Shown piece after piece: positions 17,980 to 27,626 of a stretch of 64,000 nucleotides of DNA. Location: NCBI GenBank assembly GCA_023300235.1, contig JALZWN010000125.1:21746-85745 (forward strand), written 5' to 3'. Source of the DNA: Mariniblastus sp. (lineage in GTDB: Bacteria > Planctomycetota > Planctomycetia > Pirellulales > Pirellulaceae). The notes beneath the pieces were generated by a model. That model was given only the letters and a program-made list of their open reading frames with translations, was not told the DNA's origin and did no database searches. Numbering within the stretch: position 1 is the first letter of the stretch; every line of letters starts with the position of its first letter. Made by a program: the position numbers and the translations under genes.

Positions 17980-19082
17980 TGTCCGTACTCCTGAATATCC
18001 GATCGGCTCAACTGATCTTCGAGCAAACGAATGTGATCGCGGATTCTGGCCGCCTCCGAGTACTCTTCGTTTGCGATCGCTTGCGAAAGCTTGGCTCGCT
18101 TACTGGCGAGCGAAAAACATTGGAACACTCGACCAATCACATCGTTGGACACCAATCCAGCACTCACACCGAATCGAACCCTAGAGAGCAACTGGTTGGT
18201 CAGCACTTTGTTTTCTTCACCTTCCAAAGCCAACAAGCAAAGCTGCTGCACCGCATCGTTGACTTGCAACTGGATAATCGATTGAGGCTGTGACAACACG
18301 ATCGCCCGCGCTTCACGTTCGAGATTGATGATCGGGGGCAACGCTTCTTCGACCTGACGAATCAAATCTACTTCGGTAACACCGAGCGTGTTTAGATTGC
18401 TAATTTGAAACAAATCCGCTGGCTGCTCGACCACCGACGCAGTTGTTTCCAACGACGATCCGGCTTGGGCTGTCAACGCATTTCGAGCAATCAAGTTTTT
18501 TTGTTGCAGCGAGCGGAAAAGTTTCTCCGTTTGCTGGGTCGCGACCAAACCCGGCAAAAACACCGTCATACTAACGCGCATCGCAGTTCCGATGTCAGCG
18601 GGACTGGTCGTCAGATAACCCCATTTGTCGCTGAACGCGATCGGAAAGTGCGCTTCCACCACATCATCCAACTCGCTGGCGGTTCGCCAAGCGGCCAGCA
18701 AGTCGCCATCACTGCGAGTGACGGAAATACGAAAATGGTCCTCGTCATTGATCTCGACCGAAGCGACTGAACCGTCCGCTACCGGAACCTCAACTCCCGC
18801 GGCCTCAAACGCCTCTGGGAAATATTGCCCCGCGGCCTCACATTGATTTACCGCCGCTAGGTCCGCCAACAACTGCCGCTGCTGGACCGTAGTCGACTGC
18901 AAGCCAAAACAGACTTCTTGAAACTCCGGACAATCACCCAACCGCTCTTGAACAAGCGATTGAATCTCATCCAGTTGCTCAATTGAACAAGTACAAACGA
19001 ACGGGAAGTCGGCAAGATTACGAGCCAAACTAAGGCGGCTACTAACAACGACGTCGTGGTCAACCAATCTTTTACCAATCAC
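17976..19082 (-). CDS. Degenerate McsB paralogue with C-terminal UVR motif
   Basis: 368 residues, clearly homologous to the neighbouring McsB (SSRLSLARNLADFPF, INDEDHFRISV, GYLTTSPADIGTAMRVSM, LLSRVRFGVSAGLV) but altered at key sites. The second arginine of SSRxR is Ser; NEEDH is NDEDH; the active-site Cys is Ser (S160); and the RG.YGEG phosphate loop is replaced by an unrelated Ala/Ser/Thr-rich stretch (about 200-220). It also ends with a UVR motif (IANEEYSEAARIRDHIRLLEDQL, about 334-356) of the kind found in McsA and UvrB/C. I infer a regulatory pseudokinase or scaffold bridging McsA and McsB. It overlaps both neighbours by four bases, so the three proteins are probably made in fixed ratio. 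Confidence 0.85.
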   Translation of the reverse strand: MIGKRLVDHDVVVSSRLSLARNLADFPFVCTCSIEQLDEIQSLVQERLGDCPEFQEVCFGLQSTTVQQRQLLADLAAVNQCEAAGQYFPEAFEAAGVEVPVADGSVASVEINDEDHFRISVTRSDGDLLAAWRTASELDDVVEAHFPIAFSDKWGYLTTSPADIGTAMRVSMTVFLPGLVATQQTEKLFRSLQQKNLIARNALTAQAGSSLETTASVVEQPADLFQISNLNTLGVTEVDLIRQVEEALPPIINLEREARAIVLSQPQSIIQLQVNDAVQQLCLLALEGEENKVLTNQLLSRVRFGVSAGLVSNDVIGRVFQCFSLASKRAKLSQAIANEEYSEAARIRDHIRLLEDQLSRSDIQEYGQ

Positions 19083-19603
19083 TCGCCGACTCCCTTGCTT
19101 GCAATCTCGCGAATCTGATCGCGAAGCTTCGATGCCTGCTCGTAGTCCTCTTGCTCAACCGCTTCCTTCATTTCCCGACGCAAACGAATCAACTCCGTCT
19201 GCGATTGCGTGTCGTAGAAACCTCGCTTGGGTTGCTTGCCGACGTGTTCATTTTCACCATGCACGTTCTGCAACAGCGGCTCTAGCTCCTCGCTAAAGAA
19301 AACGTAATCGTGCGGACAACCTAAACGGCCGCCTTGGCGAAACTCATAAAAAGAAATCCCGCAGATCGGACACTCACGAGAATCCAAATCCTGCATCTCT
19401 TCAGTGGCCTTACTAAGCGGATTGAGTGGGCTGACCTGCTTGCCTAGCACACTGCTCATCGCCGAAGCGTCAATCTTTTCACTGTCTTCGGTCTGCAAGT
19501 AATGCTTGGCACAATCCGGGCACAGGTGTAAAGCGAGGACGCCGTCTCCAGTCAAATCGGTGATGTGAAACGTCGCTTGTTTGGCACACTTGTTACACTT
19601 CAT
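19079..19603 (-). CDS. mcsA: McsA-like zinc-finger/UVR activator protein
   Basis: 174 residues. The first CxxC pair (CNKCAKQATFHIT...LCPDCAKHY) and the second zinc-binding segment (CPICGISFYEF..GGRLGCPHDY) match McsA, as does the C-terminal UVR motif (MKEAVEQEDYEQASKLRDQIREI). McsA activates the arginine kinase McsB and links it to ClpC in Firmicutes. It is the first gene of a three-gene ATGA-overlapping operon with two McsB-family genes. Confidence 0.92.
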   Translation of the reverse strand: MKCNKCAKQATFHITDLTGDGVLALHLCPDCAKHYLQTEDSEKIDASAMSSVLGKQVSPLNPLSKATEEMQDLDSRECPICGISFYEFRQGGRLGCPHDYVFFSEELEPLLQNVHGENEHVGKQPKRGFYDTQSQTELIRLRREMKEAVEQEDYEQASKLRDQIREIASKGVGE

Positions 19604-20325
19604 GGCGAGGGTGATTCCGGTCTAGTTGTCGGTGAGTCTAAGGCCGCAAATTCTAGCCCGCTGAGTTTTCTCGTTCAAGGTTGTTCCGCGGGACTCTCAC
19701 CAAAAGAGTTCTCGCTGATTGATTTTCAATGGAGATTTTTTTGATTTAAAATTTCCATTTTTTCATTGCCCCCGGTTGCAGCTTATACGACCACCTTGGC
19801 GAAAACTGGCGTTTGTGAACATCTCCACTCTCATCTTGAGCAAACGATTCACGCTTCACGAAAATAAACAACAACGATCGCCGCACCTGTAAATTAATTT
19901 GAAACGATACTCGCAAAGGCCAAACCGCACTAACGGTTAGTAACTGAGCGTTCTTCGCGTTTTGAAAATCCACACTTTAAAAAAAACGCCCATCTTTAGT
20001 CCACTCAACCACAGCCAACCAACAATACCTGCTCACAAATCACACAAACCATTCCCCCGCTGGAACCACGAACGAACTGGAAACGCCAACAAGCAATCGT
20101 CCACGTCCGCATAACAAGATTGAGCAACCTTTGACCGGACGCTGCTAGCAGCTTCCTCCCTTAATGGCATTCGGCAAGCAAAATCACACATTGGCATTGC
20201 CCTACCCTCACGATTTTTTCTAAAGATCAACCCTCATTTGAACCTTGGGCACGACTTGTTCGCACCCAATGATCGTTTTATTGGCGATCCAAGATTCAAC
20301 GTTTGATCCCCCCTGGTCAACTACC
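19604..20325. other. Divergent intergenic region, no gene seen
   Basis: About 720 bp, AT-richer than its neighbours, between mcsA (minus) and the lipoprotein gene (plus). Short frames on both strands have no homology I recognise and no ribosome-binding sites. It should hold the mcsA promoter; nothing else is supported. Confidence 0.6.
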
Positions 20326-21801
20326 ATGTATTCAGCTGCTTTCAATCAGCCAACTCGCGCTGCTCAAGCAATCGGTCTGCGCCGCTTGCTGGGCTTTATT
20401 GGCTTCTGCTTCGTGTTAATTTCACTTGGCTGCAACGCCGACCCACACTGTCGTCGTGAAACCGCATTGATGCGCGCTGAGATATTGGACATCGAAGACA
20501 AATACGCAGCGTTAAAATCCAGGTACGAATCGACGGCCCTGGCACTACATCAGTTCACCGGCGATCCGATCGATCAAACCATGTACGGTGCGACTTCGAA
20601 CTACCATGACGTGATCCTGAACGAAGAAATAATCTCCGGTGGCGAAATTATTTCAGATGGCCAAATCATTACCAACGGCGGATCCTATTCAACTCAAGTT
20701 GAATCTTATTCCCCCGAAAACGTCATCTACGGAACTCCAGTCCAAAGCTACTCCGACCACCCCGGAGTGATCATTCATGATCCCGGCACGCAACTGAACG
20801 CCCCCCAGGTATTCGCCGCCCCAACACAGAACCTTGGCCAACCCGTCCAAGAAAACCTCATCAACGAAACTATCGACGCAGGCATTATTGATCCGACATC
20901 GGCGCCAAAATCACCGTTCACCCCCAGCCAAGAAAGCCTACCGCTCCCGAGCGAAACACGGAACCAACGTGACGTCACCCCCAACGACTTTGAACTACAA
21001 CTACCGGGACAAAACCGCCGTACCATCCCAGCAATACAAGCATCTGCGAGACTCGGCAAAAGCCACGACAACCACCGCAGCACCAGAAACCCAAACAACC
21101 CTACAGAGATCGTCGTCAATCGCTCAGTAACTTCGGGCCAAGATGTCAACGATTCTCCAGGCGACGACGGCCTAAACTTGTTACTACAAACCAAAGACGC
21201 CAGCGGCCAAATCGTACTGCAAGCCGGCGAACTGACCGTTAGCTTGATCGACCCCAAGCAACGCCAACGCGTTGGCTTCTGGCGTTTCCTAGCCGGCGAA
21301 ACCGAGCTGTTCTTTGTCGACAAAAACGAAAACACCGACGGCATCCTACTGCACCTTCCATGGGATGAATCCGTTCCACGGCGAGCCCGTTTGCTGGTGC
21401 ATGTAAGCTTCGTCACCGAAGACGGACGCACGCTGACAACCTCCAGCGACGTTTTGATCAAACCACCCACAGCCGACTACTCCCCTGAAGACCCAACCGT
21501 CATCAACTGGACGCAAAGTGATGCTCGTTGGGGAGACGACGGCGCCTACGTCCACACCGATCTCGAATCGCTAGAGGACTCCTTCCGAGTCGAAAGCAGA
21601 CAGCGATCCGAAGAAGGTTGGGATCGCAACCAGGCGAACCAACGAGATAGCGATTGGCAACGAAACGGCACGTACAACCGCGGTGCAAGGTTCTCGCAAT
21701 CAGAAGAGCACGAATACTCAGGCGACCGTGATCGAGATTACGATCGCGTCACCGAAGCCGCCGACAATCCCGATCAACCAAAATGGCGTCCGGTTCGATA
21801 G
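20326..21801 (+). CDS. Secreted lipoprotein of unknown function
   Basis: 491 residues from the ATG at 20326; the frame is open to 20245 but without a leader. The signal sequence ends in the lipobox LISLGC, followed by a short coiled coil (ALMRAEILDIEDKYAALKSRYES). The middle is low in complexity and proline-, glutamine- and asparagine-rich, with repeated EIISGGEIISDGQII-type strands. A compact beta-rich domain near 310-400 (GQIVLQAGELTVSLIDPKQRQRVGFWRF...LLVHVSFVTEDGRTL) is the best-conserved-looking part. The charged tail is rich in Arg, Asp and Glu. It is probably attached to the outer or inner membrane facing the periplasm. No function is proposed. Confidence 0.72.
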   Translation: MYSAAFNQPTRAAQAIGLRRLLGFIGFCFVLISLGCNADPHCRRETALMRAEILDIEDKYAALKSRYESTALALHQFTGDPIDQTMYGATSNYHDVILNEEIISGGEIISDGQIITNGGSYSTQVESYSPENVIYGTPVQSYSDHPGVIIHDPGTQLNAPQVFAAPTQNLGQPVQENLINETIDAGIIDPTSAPKSPFTPSQESLPLPSETRNQRDVTPNDFELQLPGQNRRTIPAIQASARLGKSHDNHRSTRNPNNPTEIVVNRSVTSGQDVNDSPGDDGLNLLLQTKDASGQIVLQAGELTVSLIDPKQRQRVGFWRFLAGETELFFVDKNENTDGILLHLPWDESVPRRARLLVHVSFVTEDGRTLTTSSDVLIKPPTADYSPEDPTVINWTQSDARWGDDGAYVHTDLESLEDSFRVESRQRSEEGWDRNQANQRDSDWQRNGTYNRGARFSQSEEHEYSGDRDRDYDRVTEAADNPDQPKWRPVR

Positions 21802-21959
21802 TCGTCCGCGAAGCAAACCGGCTTCTCACCGCCGCTACGAAATGGCCCACGCAGCGTTACGTCGCGTTGGCCTAACCAGAACTAAAAAACGTTGCGAGCG
21901 TTTTGGCGCCTGCCAAACGTCGCTTGCTTTAGACATTTGGTTCTTCCGATAATTTAGTA

Positions 21960-22204
21960 GCTGAGTTTAACAACGCGCCGGAAGGTGGAGGTGACAGCGC
22001 CAATCCAAACCGCACCGGTCGCTAATATTTCAGCCGCTCTTAGAACCAAACGCTGGCAATCCAGACAACGGGGCCTTTGCCCCAAGCTTCCCAGCTTTTG
22101 CTCCAACGTTCGGTCGTAAGAATTTAGAGTTGCCGAATCATTGTGGGCGCTGATATTCAGCAGAACGCTGTCGCCTCCGCCTTCCGGATCGTCGCTAAAC
22201 TGGC
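21960..22204. mobile_element. MITE-like element with ~42-bp imperfect terminal inverted repeats
   Basis: The left arm 21960-22001 and right arm 22162-22204 are inverted repeats at roughly 80% identity (shared core CCGGAAGG.GGAGG.GACAGCG). They enclose about 160 bp with no gene. The surrounding convergent intergenic region (21802-22441) holds nothing else that I can identify. Confidence 0.55.
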
Positions 22205-22441
22205 GGGCTGCTTTTGCAGCCAATTGAGCGAGCCAACAGCAAACGTCTCAGCGGTAGGTTATCTCGCAAGTGCATTCATCAGGCAGTGCAGGTCGAGCAC
22301 TTGCGTTGCTGGCAAACCCTGAACGGCCAGCCACTAAAACCCCGGAAGCACCTGATATTTCAACTGCAATGCAAGGGTGCCATGCTTCACGCGACCTAAA
22401 ACATTGGCTGCCTCATTTCGCCCAAGACACGCTCACGCCAA

Positions 22442-23854
22442 TTAGTCCTGCTCGTTCGAGGCGATTGTTTTACGATTTTCGCTGCCAATAAACAGGGATA
22501 AACCAATCCAAGCAACCGCGATCGGAACCATCCCCCAAGCCAGCGTGGTCGTTGCCATGCCTAAAGACTCACGAGCCCCTTTATACATACTCGCTACTGC
22601 CGAATCTCCGCCGCGTCGGACAATGGTATCGATAAAACTTTTGGCCTTATAGCGATCCTCGCGATCAATCGCCGCAAACAACACCTCTCGAGCCGGATTA
22701 CAAATCCCGTACTCCGCTGACCTGCCCAACACCGCCACGACCGCCATCACGGCAATCGTTGGTGACAAAGCGAGCGCCGCCAACCCAATCACGTAAGCCA
22801 ACGGCAAAACCGCTAACGTGACGCCAAGGCCAACCTTTTTCATCATCCAACCAACGATGACGAATTGAAACAACAACGTCACACAGGACACCGCCAAATC
22901 GACGTTGGCAAAATATTTCGTACTGGCTTCATCCGAAGCAGCTTTCTGAAGTCTTGCATGCTCGCTGTTCAACTGCTGGACTGAAAGACTACCGGCATTA
23001 TCGATCAGCATCGCGTCGTACGTAGCATTTTCGTACGTGGCCTTCACAATTTCCGATTGTTGGAAATAGACAGGCGTGGAACAGGTCGCCCAAAAAATTC
23101 CAAACAGGCTGATCGAAAACAGATACCTTGATTTGAAAACGGCAGTAAACCCTGCGAATGGATTTCCGCCAGTGGGTTTGCCGCCGACGCTTTTATTATT
23201 CTTCGTGTGAAACGCTCCAAAGCTTTTCTCCATCGACAAATAAACCAGCAAAGCGACTACCAGCAAGACCGCTGGAATCAGCAATAAGTTTGCCACCCCG
23301 ACCACCCCGACCAGCCTAGCCGCGACCTGAGAGCCGACCATCCCGCCGCACGTTCCTCCGCCGGCGATGATGCCGAAAATCCGCCGCCCTTGAGCCGTCG
23401 ACAACATGTCGCCCGCGACACTCCAGAAAAACGAAATGATGAACAACCCGTAAACACTCACCCACACAAACAGTGCCCGGGCAACCCAAATTTGCCAAGA
23501 CTCCGGAAGATGCTCTGCCAGCGATGGAAAGAGAGTCGGCCCCTTCATCCCCAGCCAAAACACGACCAAGCACGCCACAAAAAAAGCATAAATCGATGGC
23601 ACCAATTTCTTCCGATGGAATTTTCCGACCAGCGCCGAATACAGCGGGATCGCAATTAACATCACACCGAATGTCGCCGCAAACAACCAAGACAGATTCT
23701 TAATTCCGTAGGCCGCCCCGATTTGATCGCGGATGGGGCGTAGAATGTAGTAACCCAACAGCAACAAAAAGAACCACACCGCACCGTGACGCAGAATCGA
23801 ACGCTCGTAATCGGTCATGTCTCCGACGAGACGCTGTTCAATGGATTCGAGCAT
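22442..23854 (-). CDS. MFS carrier related to ATP/ADP-translocase-like NTP transporters
   Basis: 470 residues from the ATG at 23854 (MLESIEQRL); upstream in-frame codons to 23932 look non-coding. About 12 membrane helices. The opening RSILRHGAVWFFLLLLGYYILRPIRDQIG is typical of the MFS group annotated as NTP/NDP exchange or nucleotide-translocase-like carriers, as are GYGICNPAREVLFAAIDREDRYKAKSFIDTIVRRGGD-like features in the last third. In free-living bacteria the substrate of these carriers is not established. It is monocistronic and convergent with the lipoprotein gene. Confidence 0.8.
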   Translation of the reverse strand: MLESIEQRLVGDMTDYERSILRHGAVWFFLLLLGYYILRPIRDQIGAAYGIKNLSWLFAATFGVMLIAIPLYSALVGKFHRKKLVPSIYAFFVACLVVFWLGMKGPTLFPSLAEHLPESWQIWVARALFVWVSVYGLFIISFFWSVAGDMLSTAQGRRIFGIIAGGGTCGGMVGSQVAARLVGVVGVANLLLIPAVLLVVALLVYLSMEKSFGAFHTKNNKSVGGKPTGGNPFAGFTAVFKSRYLFSISLFGIFWATCSTPVYFQQSEIVKATYENATYDAMLIDNAGSLSVQQLNSEHARLQKAASDEASTKYFANVDLAVSCVTLLFQFVIVGWMMKKVGLGVTLAVLPLAYVIGLAALALSPTIAVMAVVAVLGRSAEYGICNPAREVLFAAIDREDRYKAKSFIDTIVRRGGDSAVASMYKGARESLGMATTTLAWGMVPIAVAWIGLSLFIGSENRKTIASNEQD

Positions 23855-24066
23855 GGAAGCGGTGGGGGAGTGAGGAATAATGACGGTGCAGCATCGCCTA
23901 TCATACCAATTCAAACCCACCGCGTGAGCCAAGGCGTGGCCGACAGTGCTGCCATGGCCGACAGTGCCGACAGCCTGCCATTCGCGACACGGAATATGTC
24001 ATCGACTCGGCATTGCGATAGGGACCATGCTTACGCGATCAGACATGGACGCACTCTAGAATACCA

Positions 24067-24102
24067 ACAAAAAACACCGGCTCGCTAAGCGAACCAGTGT
24101 TT
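24067..24102 (-). terminator. Intrinsic terminator downstream of the clpP pair
   Basis: ACACCGGCTCGCT (24074-24086) pairs with 24088-24100 (two wobble positions). On the minus strand it is followed by a T-rich run, about 100 bp after the clpP1 stop. The rest of 23855-24204 holds no gene. Confidence 0.75.
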
Positions 24103-24204
24103 GAATTCATCTTATCTAACGACTGCGGGGCATGCCTAGCACAGCCGGACCCAAGCTCTTAGCCATCAGCCCTCCAGCCTCCGGTCTAAAGCTTCCAACC
24201 TCAC

Positions 24205-24801
24205 TTACAAAGTCGTATCTGCCAAGTGCGTCACGACCTTGTCGATCAAGTTAAACTTTCTGGCTTCTTCGGCGGTCATGAAATTGTCACGATCGGTGTT
24301 ATCTTCAATCTCTTGAAGTGTCTTGCCCGTGTGCAACACCTGCAACTTGTTCAAGCGATCTTTGACTCGTCGCAATTCATTGCGGTGGATCATGATCTCT
24401 TCCGCCGTTCCCTGCATTCCAGCCAACGGTTGGTGAATCATGATGCTGGCGTTTGGCAACGCATGACGTTTGCCCGCCGCACCAGCAGTCAGCAACATCG
24501 CCCCCATCGAAGCCGCCTGCCCCATGCAATAGGTCGCCACGTCACAGCTAATGAACTGCATCGTGTCGTAGATCGCCAAACCAGCCGTCACGCTACCGCC
24601 CGGCGAATTGATGTATAGGTGAATGTCTTTCTTGGGATCTTCCGACTGCAAGAACAACATCTGGGCGACCAACGAGTTCGCTAGGTCAGCGGTAACTTGT
24701 TGGCCCAGAAAGATAATACGATCCTTCAACAGGCGACTGTAAATATCGTAGACGCGTTCCTCGCGGCCAGTATTGTCAACAACGTAAGGTACGATTGGCA
24801 T
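24205..24801 (-). CDS. clpP: ATP-dependent Clp protease proteolytic subunit ClpP (copy 1)
   Basis: 198 residues from the ATG at 24801 (MPIVPYVV), the family start; an upstream in-frame extension to 24864 crosses a tandem repeat. The serine-protease triad is present: Ser in GQAASMGA, His in SIMIHQPL, Asp in [21 protein letters not shown] and the YINSPGGSV strand are canonical. It forms the 14-mer chamber used by ClpX/ClpC. It is second in a pair with another clpP, near tig. Confidence 0.96.
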   Translation of the reverse strand: MPIVPYVVDNTGREERVYDIYSRLLKDRIIFLGQQVTADLANSLVAQMLFLQSEDPKKDIHLYINSPGGSVTAGLAIYDTMQFISCDVATYCMGQAASMGAMLLTAGAAGKRHALPNASIMIHQPLAGMQGTAEEIMIHRNELRRVKDRLNKLQVLHTGKTLQEIEDNTDRDNFMTAEEARKFNLIDKVVTHLADTTL

Positions 24802-24844
24802 CGCTTGGGCTCCGAAACCGTGGTGTTTTGTATTGGTAAAAAGT

Positions 24845-24894
24845 GGCCAGCTGTAACAGCACAACTGGCGGCCAGCTGTAACAGCACAACTGGC
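24845..24894. repeat. Two tandem 25-bp stem-loop units between the clpP genes
   Basis: The same 25-bp unit (GGCCAGCTGTAACAGCACAA plus CTGGC) occurs at 24845-24869 and 24870-24894. Each unit can fold (GCCAGCTGT with ACAACTGGC, one mismatch). They lie 44-94 nt upstream of the clpP1 start codon in the transcript. Confidence 0.9.
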
Positions 24895-24913
24895 GAATCA
24901 AACTCCGCAACGA

Positions 24914-25621
24914 CTACTCGTCATCGTCATCGTCGTCATCATTTTTTTCGGGGGTGTCAATCACCGTGACCTCATCGACCAAGCCGTACTCTTTGGCTTG
25001 CTCGGCAGTCAAGAAGAAATCGCGATCGGTGTCTTTTGCGATTTGCTCAACCGACTTGCCAGTGTGGCTGGCCAAAATCTCGTTCAGCACAGTGCGGTTA
25101 CGCAGGATCTCTTCGGCTTGAATTTCGATATCGCTGACCTGACCGCTCACCCCACCGTGAGGCTGGTGGATCATGACGCGAGAGTGAGGCAAGCAAAAAC
25201 GTTTGCCCTTGGTACCACCGGCCAACAAGACCGCTGCGCCACTGGCGGCTTGGCCAACGCAAAAAGTTGCCACCGGGCAAGACATGAGTTGCATCACGTC
25301 GTAGATCGCCATCGTGGCCACCACGTCGCCGCCGGGAGAATTCAAGTAGAAGTTAATCGGCTTCTTCTTGTTCTCGCTCTGCAAGTACAACAGCTTCATC
25401 ACCAACTCGTTGGCGTTGCCGGTGTGGATCTGGCCCTGCAAGAAAACGATTCGATTTTCTAGCAGCAAATCACCCAGAGTCATCTGACGCTGGCGTTGAT
25501 AAGATGAAGCGGCGGAATACGAGTTCTGCAGCTGAGATAATGGGTCGTGAAATTTGGTTTCTCGCATGGGAGTGCCACCAAAGGTTGAGTCAAAAGGCTG
25601 TTGAAATGGTAAATCGCTCAA
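24914..25621 (-). CDS. clpP: ATP-dependent Clp protease proteolytic subunit ClpP (copy 2)
   Basis: 235 residues, longer than copy 1 because of a ~40-residue N-terminal extension ([11 protein letters not shown]...) and an acidic tail ([10 protein letters not shown]). The triad is intact: Ser in GQAASGAAV, His in RVMIHQPH, Asp in [18 protein letters not shown] and [10 protein letters not shown] are canonical. Two ClpP paralogues may assemble as mixed rings, as known in other bacteria with clpP1P2 pairs. It is first in the pair; 112 bp containing two stem-loops separate it from copy 1. Confidence 0.96.
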   Translation of the reverse strand: MSDLPFQQPFDSTFGGTPMRETKFHDPLSQLQNSYSAASSYQRQRQMTLGDLLLENRIVFLQGQIHTGNANELVMKLLYLQSENKKKPINFYLNSPGGDVVATMAIYDVMQLMSCPVATFCVGQAASGAAVLLAGGTKGKRFCLPHSRVMIHQPHGGVSGQVSDIEIQAEEILRNRTVLNEILASHTGKSVEQIAKDTDRDFFLTAEQAKEYGLVDEVTVIDTPEKNDDDDDDDE

Positions 25622-26082
25622 GACGAAATCCTTAGACGCGAATGTTAGGTATGGCCCGGATATCGACCAGACCGTGTTGGAAAGTTAAAGCTATCGACAT
25701 CATCTTCGATAGACAAGGCGGAATGAGCCCCAAGCCCATCTTTAACCAGTTCATCGGTGGATTCCAACGGCTAGGGACATTTTGGGCAAGCTGTCGGTAA
25801 AACCGGCCACGACGAGCGACCGCTAGCTTAAAACGATCCGCTTAGCCCTTAAAACGTGCGAGGCTTAACCGTTTTAAGGTGGCGACCGTGCTTTTAGCCT
25901 TTTGGCCCGTCATGCGCGCAATCCAGGCTGAAAGCACCGGCACCAATAAAAAAAGCTTGGCCGAAAACGACCAAGCTTTTTTGTTTTTTGTATCTCACAA
26001 AACCTTGCGTGACGCATGCTTTGCTTGAAGCAGGCCTTAAACTAACGCAGGCTTTAACTAACCGACTACTTTAACTAACCGA
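25622..26082. other. Intergenic region between tig and clpP2
   Basis: About 460 bp containing the tig terminator and a weak CTTAAAACG/CGTTTTAAG inverted repeat (near 25829 and 25872). No ORF or RNA gene is supported. The presence of a terminator suggests clpP2 has its own promoter here. Confidence 0.6.
25948..25982 (-). terminator. Intrinsic terminator of tig (probably bidirectional)
   Basis: The A-run plus AAGCTTGG pairs with CCAAGCTT plus T-run around a 10-nt loop. On either strand the hairpin is followed by at least six T. Confidence 0.85.
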
Positions 26083-26085
26083 CTA
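26052..26085. repeat. 17-bp tandem duplication containing the tig stop codon
   Basis: CTTTAACTAACCGACTA occurs at 26052-26068 and again at 26069-26085. The TAG stop of tig (26083-26085) is the end of the second copy, so the duplicated unit carries a spare stop in the trailer. Confidence 0.9.
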
Positions 26086-27540
26086 CTTATCTTTTTCAGT
26101 GCCCGGGATCGCAGGAGCGTCGCCACCTTCGTACTTCGCTTCCGGAATGTGCGTCTTGGCTCCACCAAAGAACAAGTTAACCGAAGTCGTATCGCTGTCA
26201 GCTTCTTGCTCGTACTTGGTAGGACTGATCGTGGCGTTTTCAGTAATCATTTCGATCACTTTACGCTCGATGATCATGTTACGCAGAGCATCCATCTGGC
26301 CGCTTCGCTCAAGTCGTGAACGAATACGACGCGGCGATTCACGTTGCTGGACGGCCAGCTTCATGATTTCGACCTCGTAATCCTGCGGAGCGTCTTCAAT
26401 GTTTTCCTCTTCAGCGATTCGCTCAAGAATGAAGTGTTCTTTCAACGCGACGGCTGTCTTTTCGTGAACGTTCTTACGCAGTTCGTTTTCACGAGCCACA
26501 ATCTCTGGCTGCGAGAAACCGCTTGATTGCATTTCCATGACGGCACGTTGCACTTCGCGGCTTGCCTGACGCTCAAGCAAGTCCGCAGGCAAATCCCAGT
26601 TCGCTGACTCCGTCAACGCACCACTGATTTGATCGCGGACCGTTTGGCGCTGTGAATACTCAAGGCGTTGCTCAAGCATGTTGCGAATGGCAGTGTTTAG
26701 TTCTTCCGCGGTTCCCAGACCAACGGCAGCGGCGACTTCGTCATTTGGCATGACTTCCACGCGTTTGACGTCCAAAATCTCGAATTCGACTTCGACTTCT
26801 TTGCCACGAAGTTCTTCGTTGTCAGCAAAGTCGCTTAGTTCTACCTTGGTTTTTTTAGTGTCCCCCGCGGCGGCACCCAACAATAGCTTGTCAAAGCCTT
26901 CGATCGTACCGTCAGCAAAATCAAGCTTACTCAAAGCTTGCAAAGTGACCTCTTCATGCGTTGCAACGGTTTCGCCGTCAAACGAAGTGGTCACGTCACA
27001 GATCGCGTGATCGCCAGCAGCAACCGGTTCCTCAACAGGCACCAAGGTCGAAAACTGCTTCGACATCTTTGTGATGTGGTCTTCGATGTCTTTGTCTGTG
27101 AATTCGTACTCTGGTCGATCGAGCTTGAGCGACTTGTACTCTGGCAAATCGAATTCAGGACGAACCTCGATGTTGAATTCGTATTTGAAATCGCCCTCTT
27201 CAGGGATCGAGACTTGCTCGTAATCCAAATCCGGCTCACTGATCGCGGAAAAATCTTCGCTCTCGTTAACCTGAGCCAAACTGTCCATGATCAGCTGGCC
27301 TTTGACTTGGTTCGTCAATTGCTTACGAAATTTCTTTTCGACGAGCTTACGAGGCGCTTTGCCTGCACGAAAGCCAGGAATTTCAGCTTTGGGCACGAGG
27401 TCATCGAATTGCTCGGTAAAGTATCGCTCAACTTCTGCACGAGAAATTGTCACAGTGATGTGGCGACCGCAGGCGCTGGTTTCGTTGATATCAACACCCA
27501 GCTTCAACTGCTGCTTTTCGTCTTGGACTTCAGTACTCAC
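26083..27540 (-). CDS. tig: Trigger factor, ribosome-associated chaperone/PPIase
   Basis: 485 residues, slightly longer than the usual ~430-450. The ribosome-binding signature IPGFRAGKAPRKLVEKKF is near 54-71. The FKBP-like PPIase region follows (DHAICDVTTSFDGE...EGFDKLLLGAAAGDTKKTKV), then the helical C-terminal arms. The C-terminus carries an extra tail (NLFFGGAKTHIPEAKYEGGDAPAIPGTEKDK) beyond the normal fold. Neighbourhood with clpP is the classical tig-clpP arrangement, although a terminator separates them here. Confidence 0.95.
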   Translation of the reverse strand: MSTEVQDEKQQLKLGVDINETSACGRHITVTISRAEVERYFTEQFDDLVPKAEIPGFRAGKAPRKLVEKKFRKQLTNQVKGQLIMDSLAQVNESEDFSAISEPDLDYEQVSIPEEGDFKYEFNIEVRPEFDLPEYKSLKLDRPEYEFTDKDIEDHITKMSKQFSTLVPVEEPVAAGDHAICDVTTSFDGETVATHEEVTLQALSKLDFADGTIEGFDKLLLGAAAGDTKKTKVELSDFADNEELRGKEVEVEFEILDVKRVEVMPNDEVAAAVGLGTAEELNTAIRNMLEQRLEYSQRQTVRDQISGALTESANWDLPADLLERQASREVQRAVMEMQSSGFSQPEIVARENELRKNVHEKTAVALKEHFILERIAEEENIEDAPQDYEVEIMKLAVQQRESPRRIRSRLERSGQMDALRNMIIERKVIEMITENATISPTKYEQEADSDTTSVNLFFGGAKTHIPEAKYEGGDAPAIPGTEKDK

Positions 27541-27626
27541 GTTCGTTCCTAAATGGTCAAATATTCAAATTTGAAGGCCAGCATTGTAGCCGAACCACCA
27601 AGCATTGAAACCGATAAAAAACCACG

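Noticed and set aside
21954-22223. Minus-strand ORF of 89 codons
   Set aside because: It runs across both inverted arms of the MITE-like element, has no ribosome-binding site, and looks like chance coding within the repeat.
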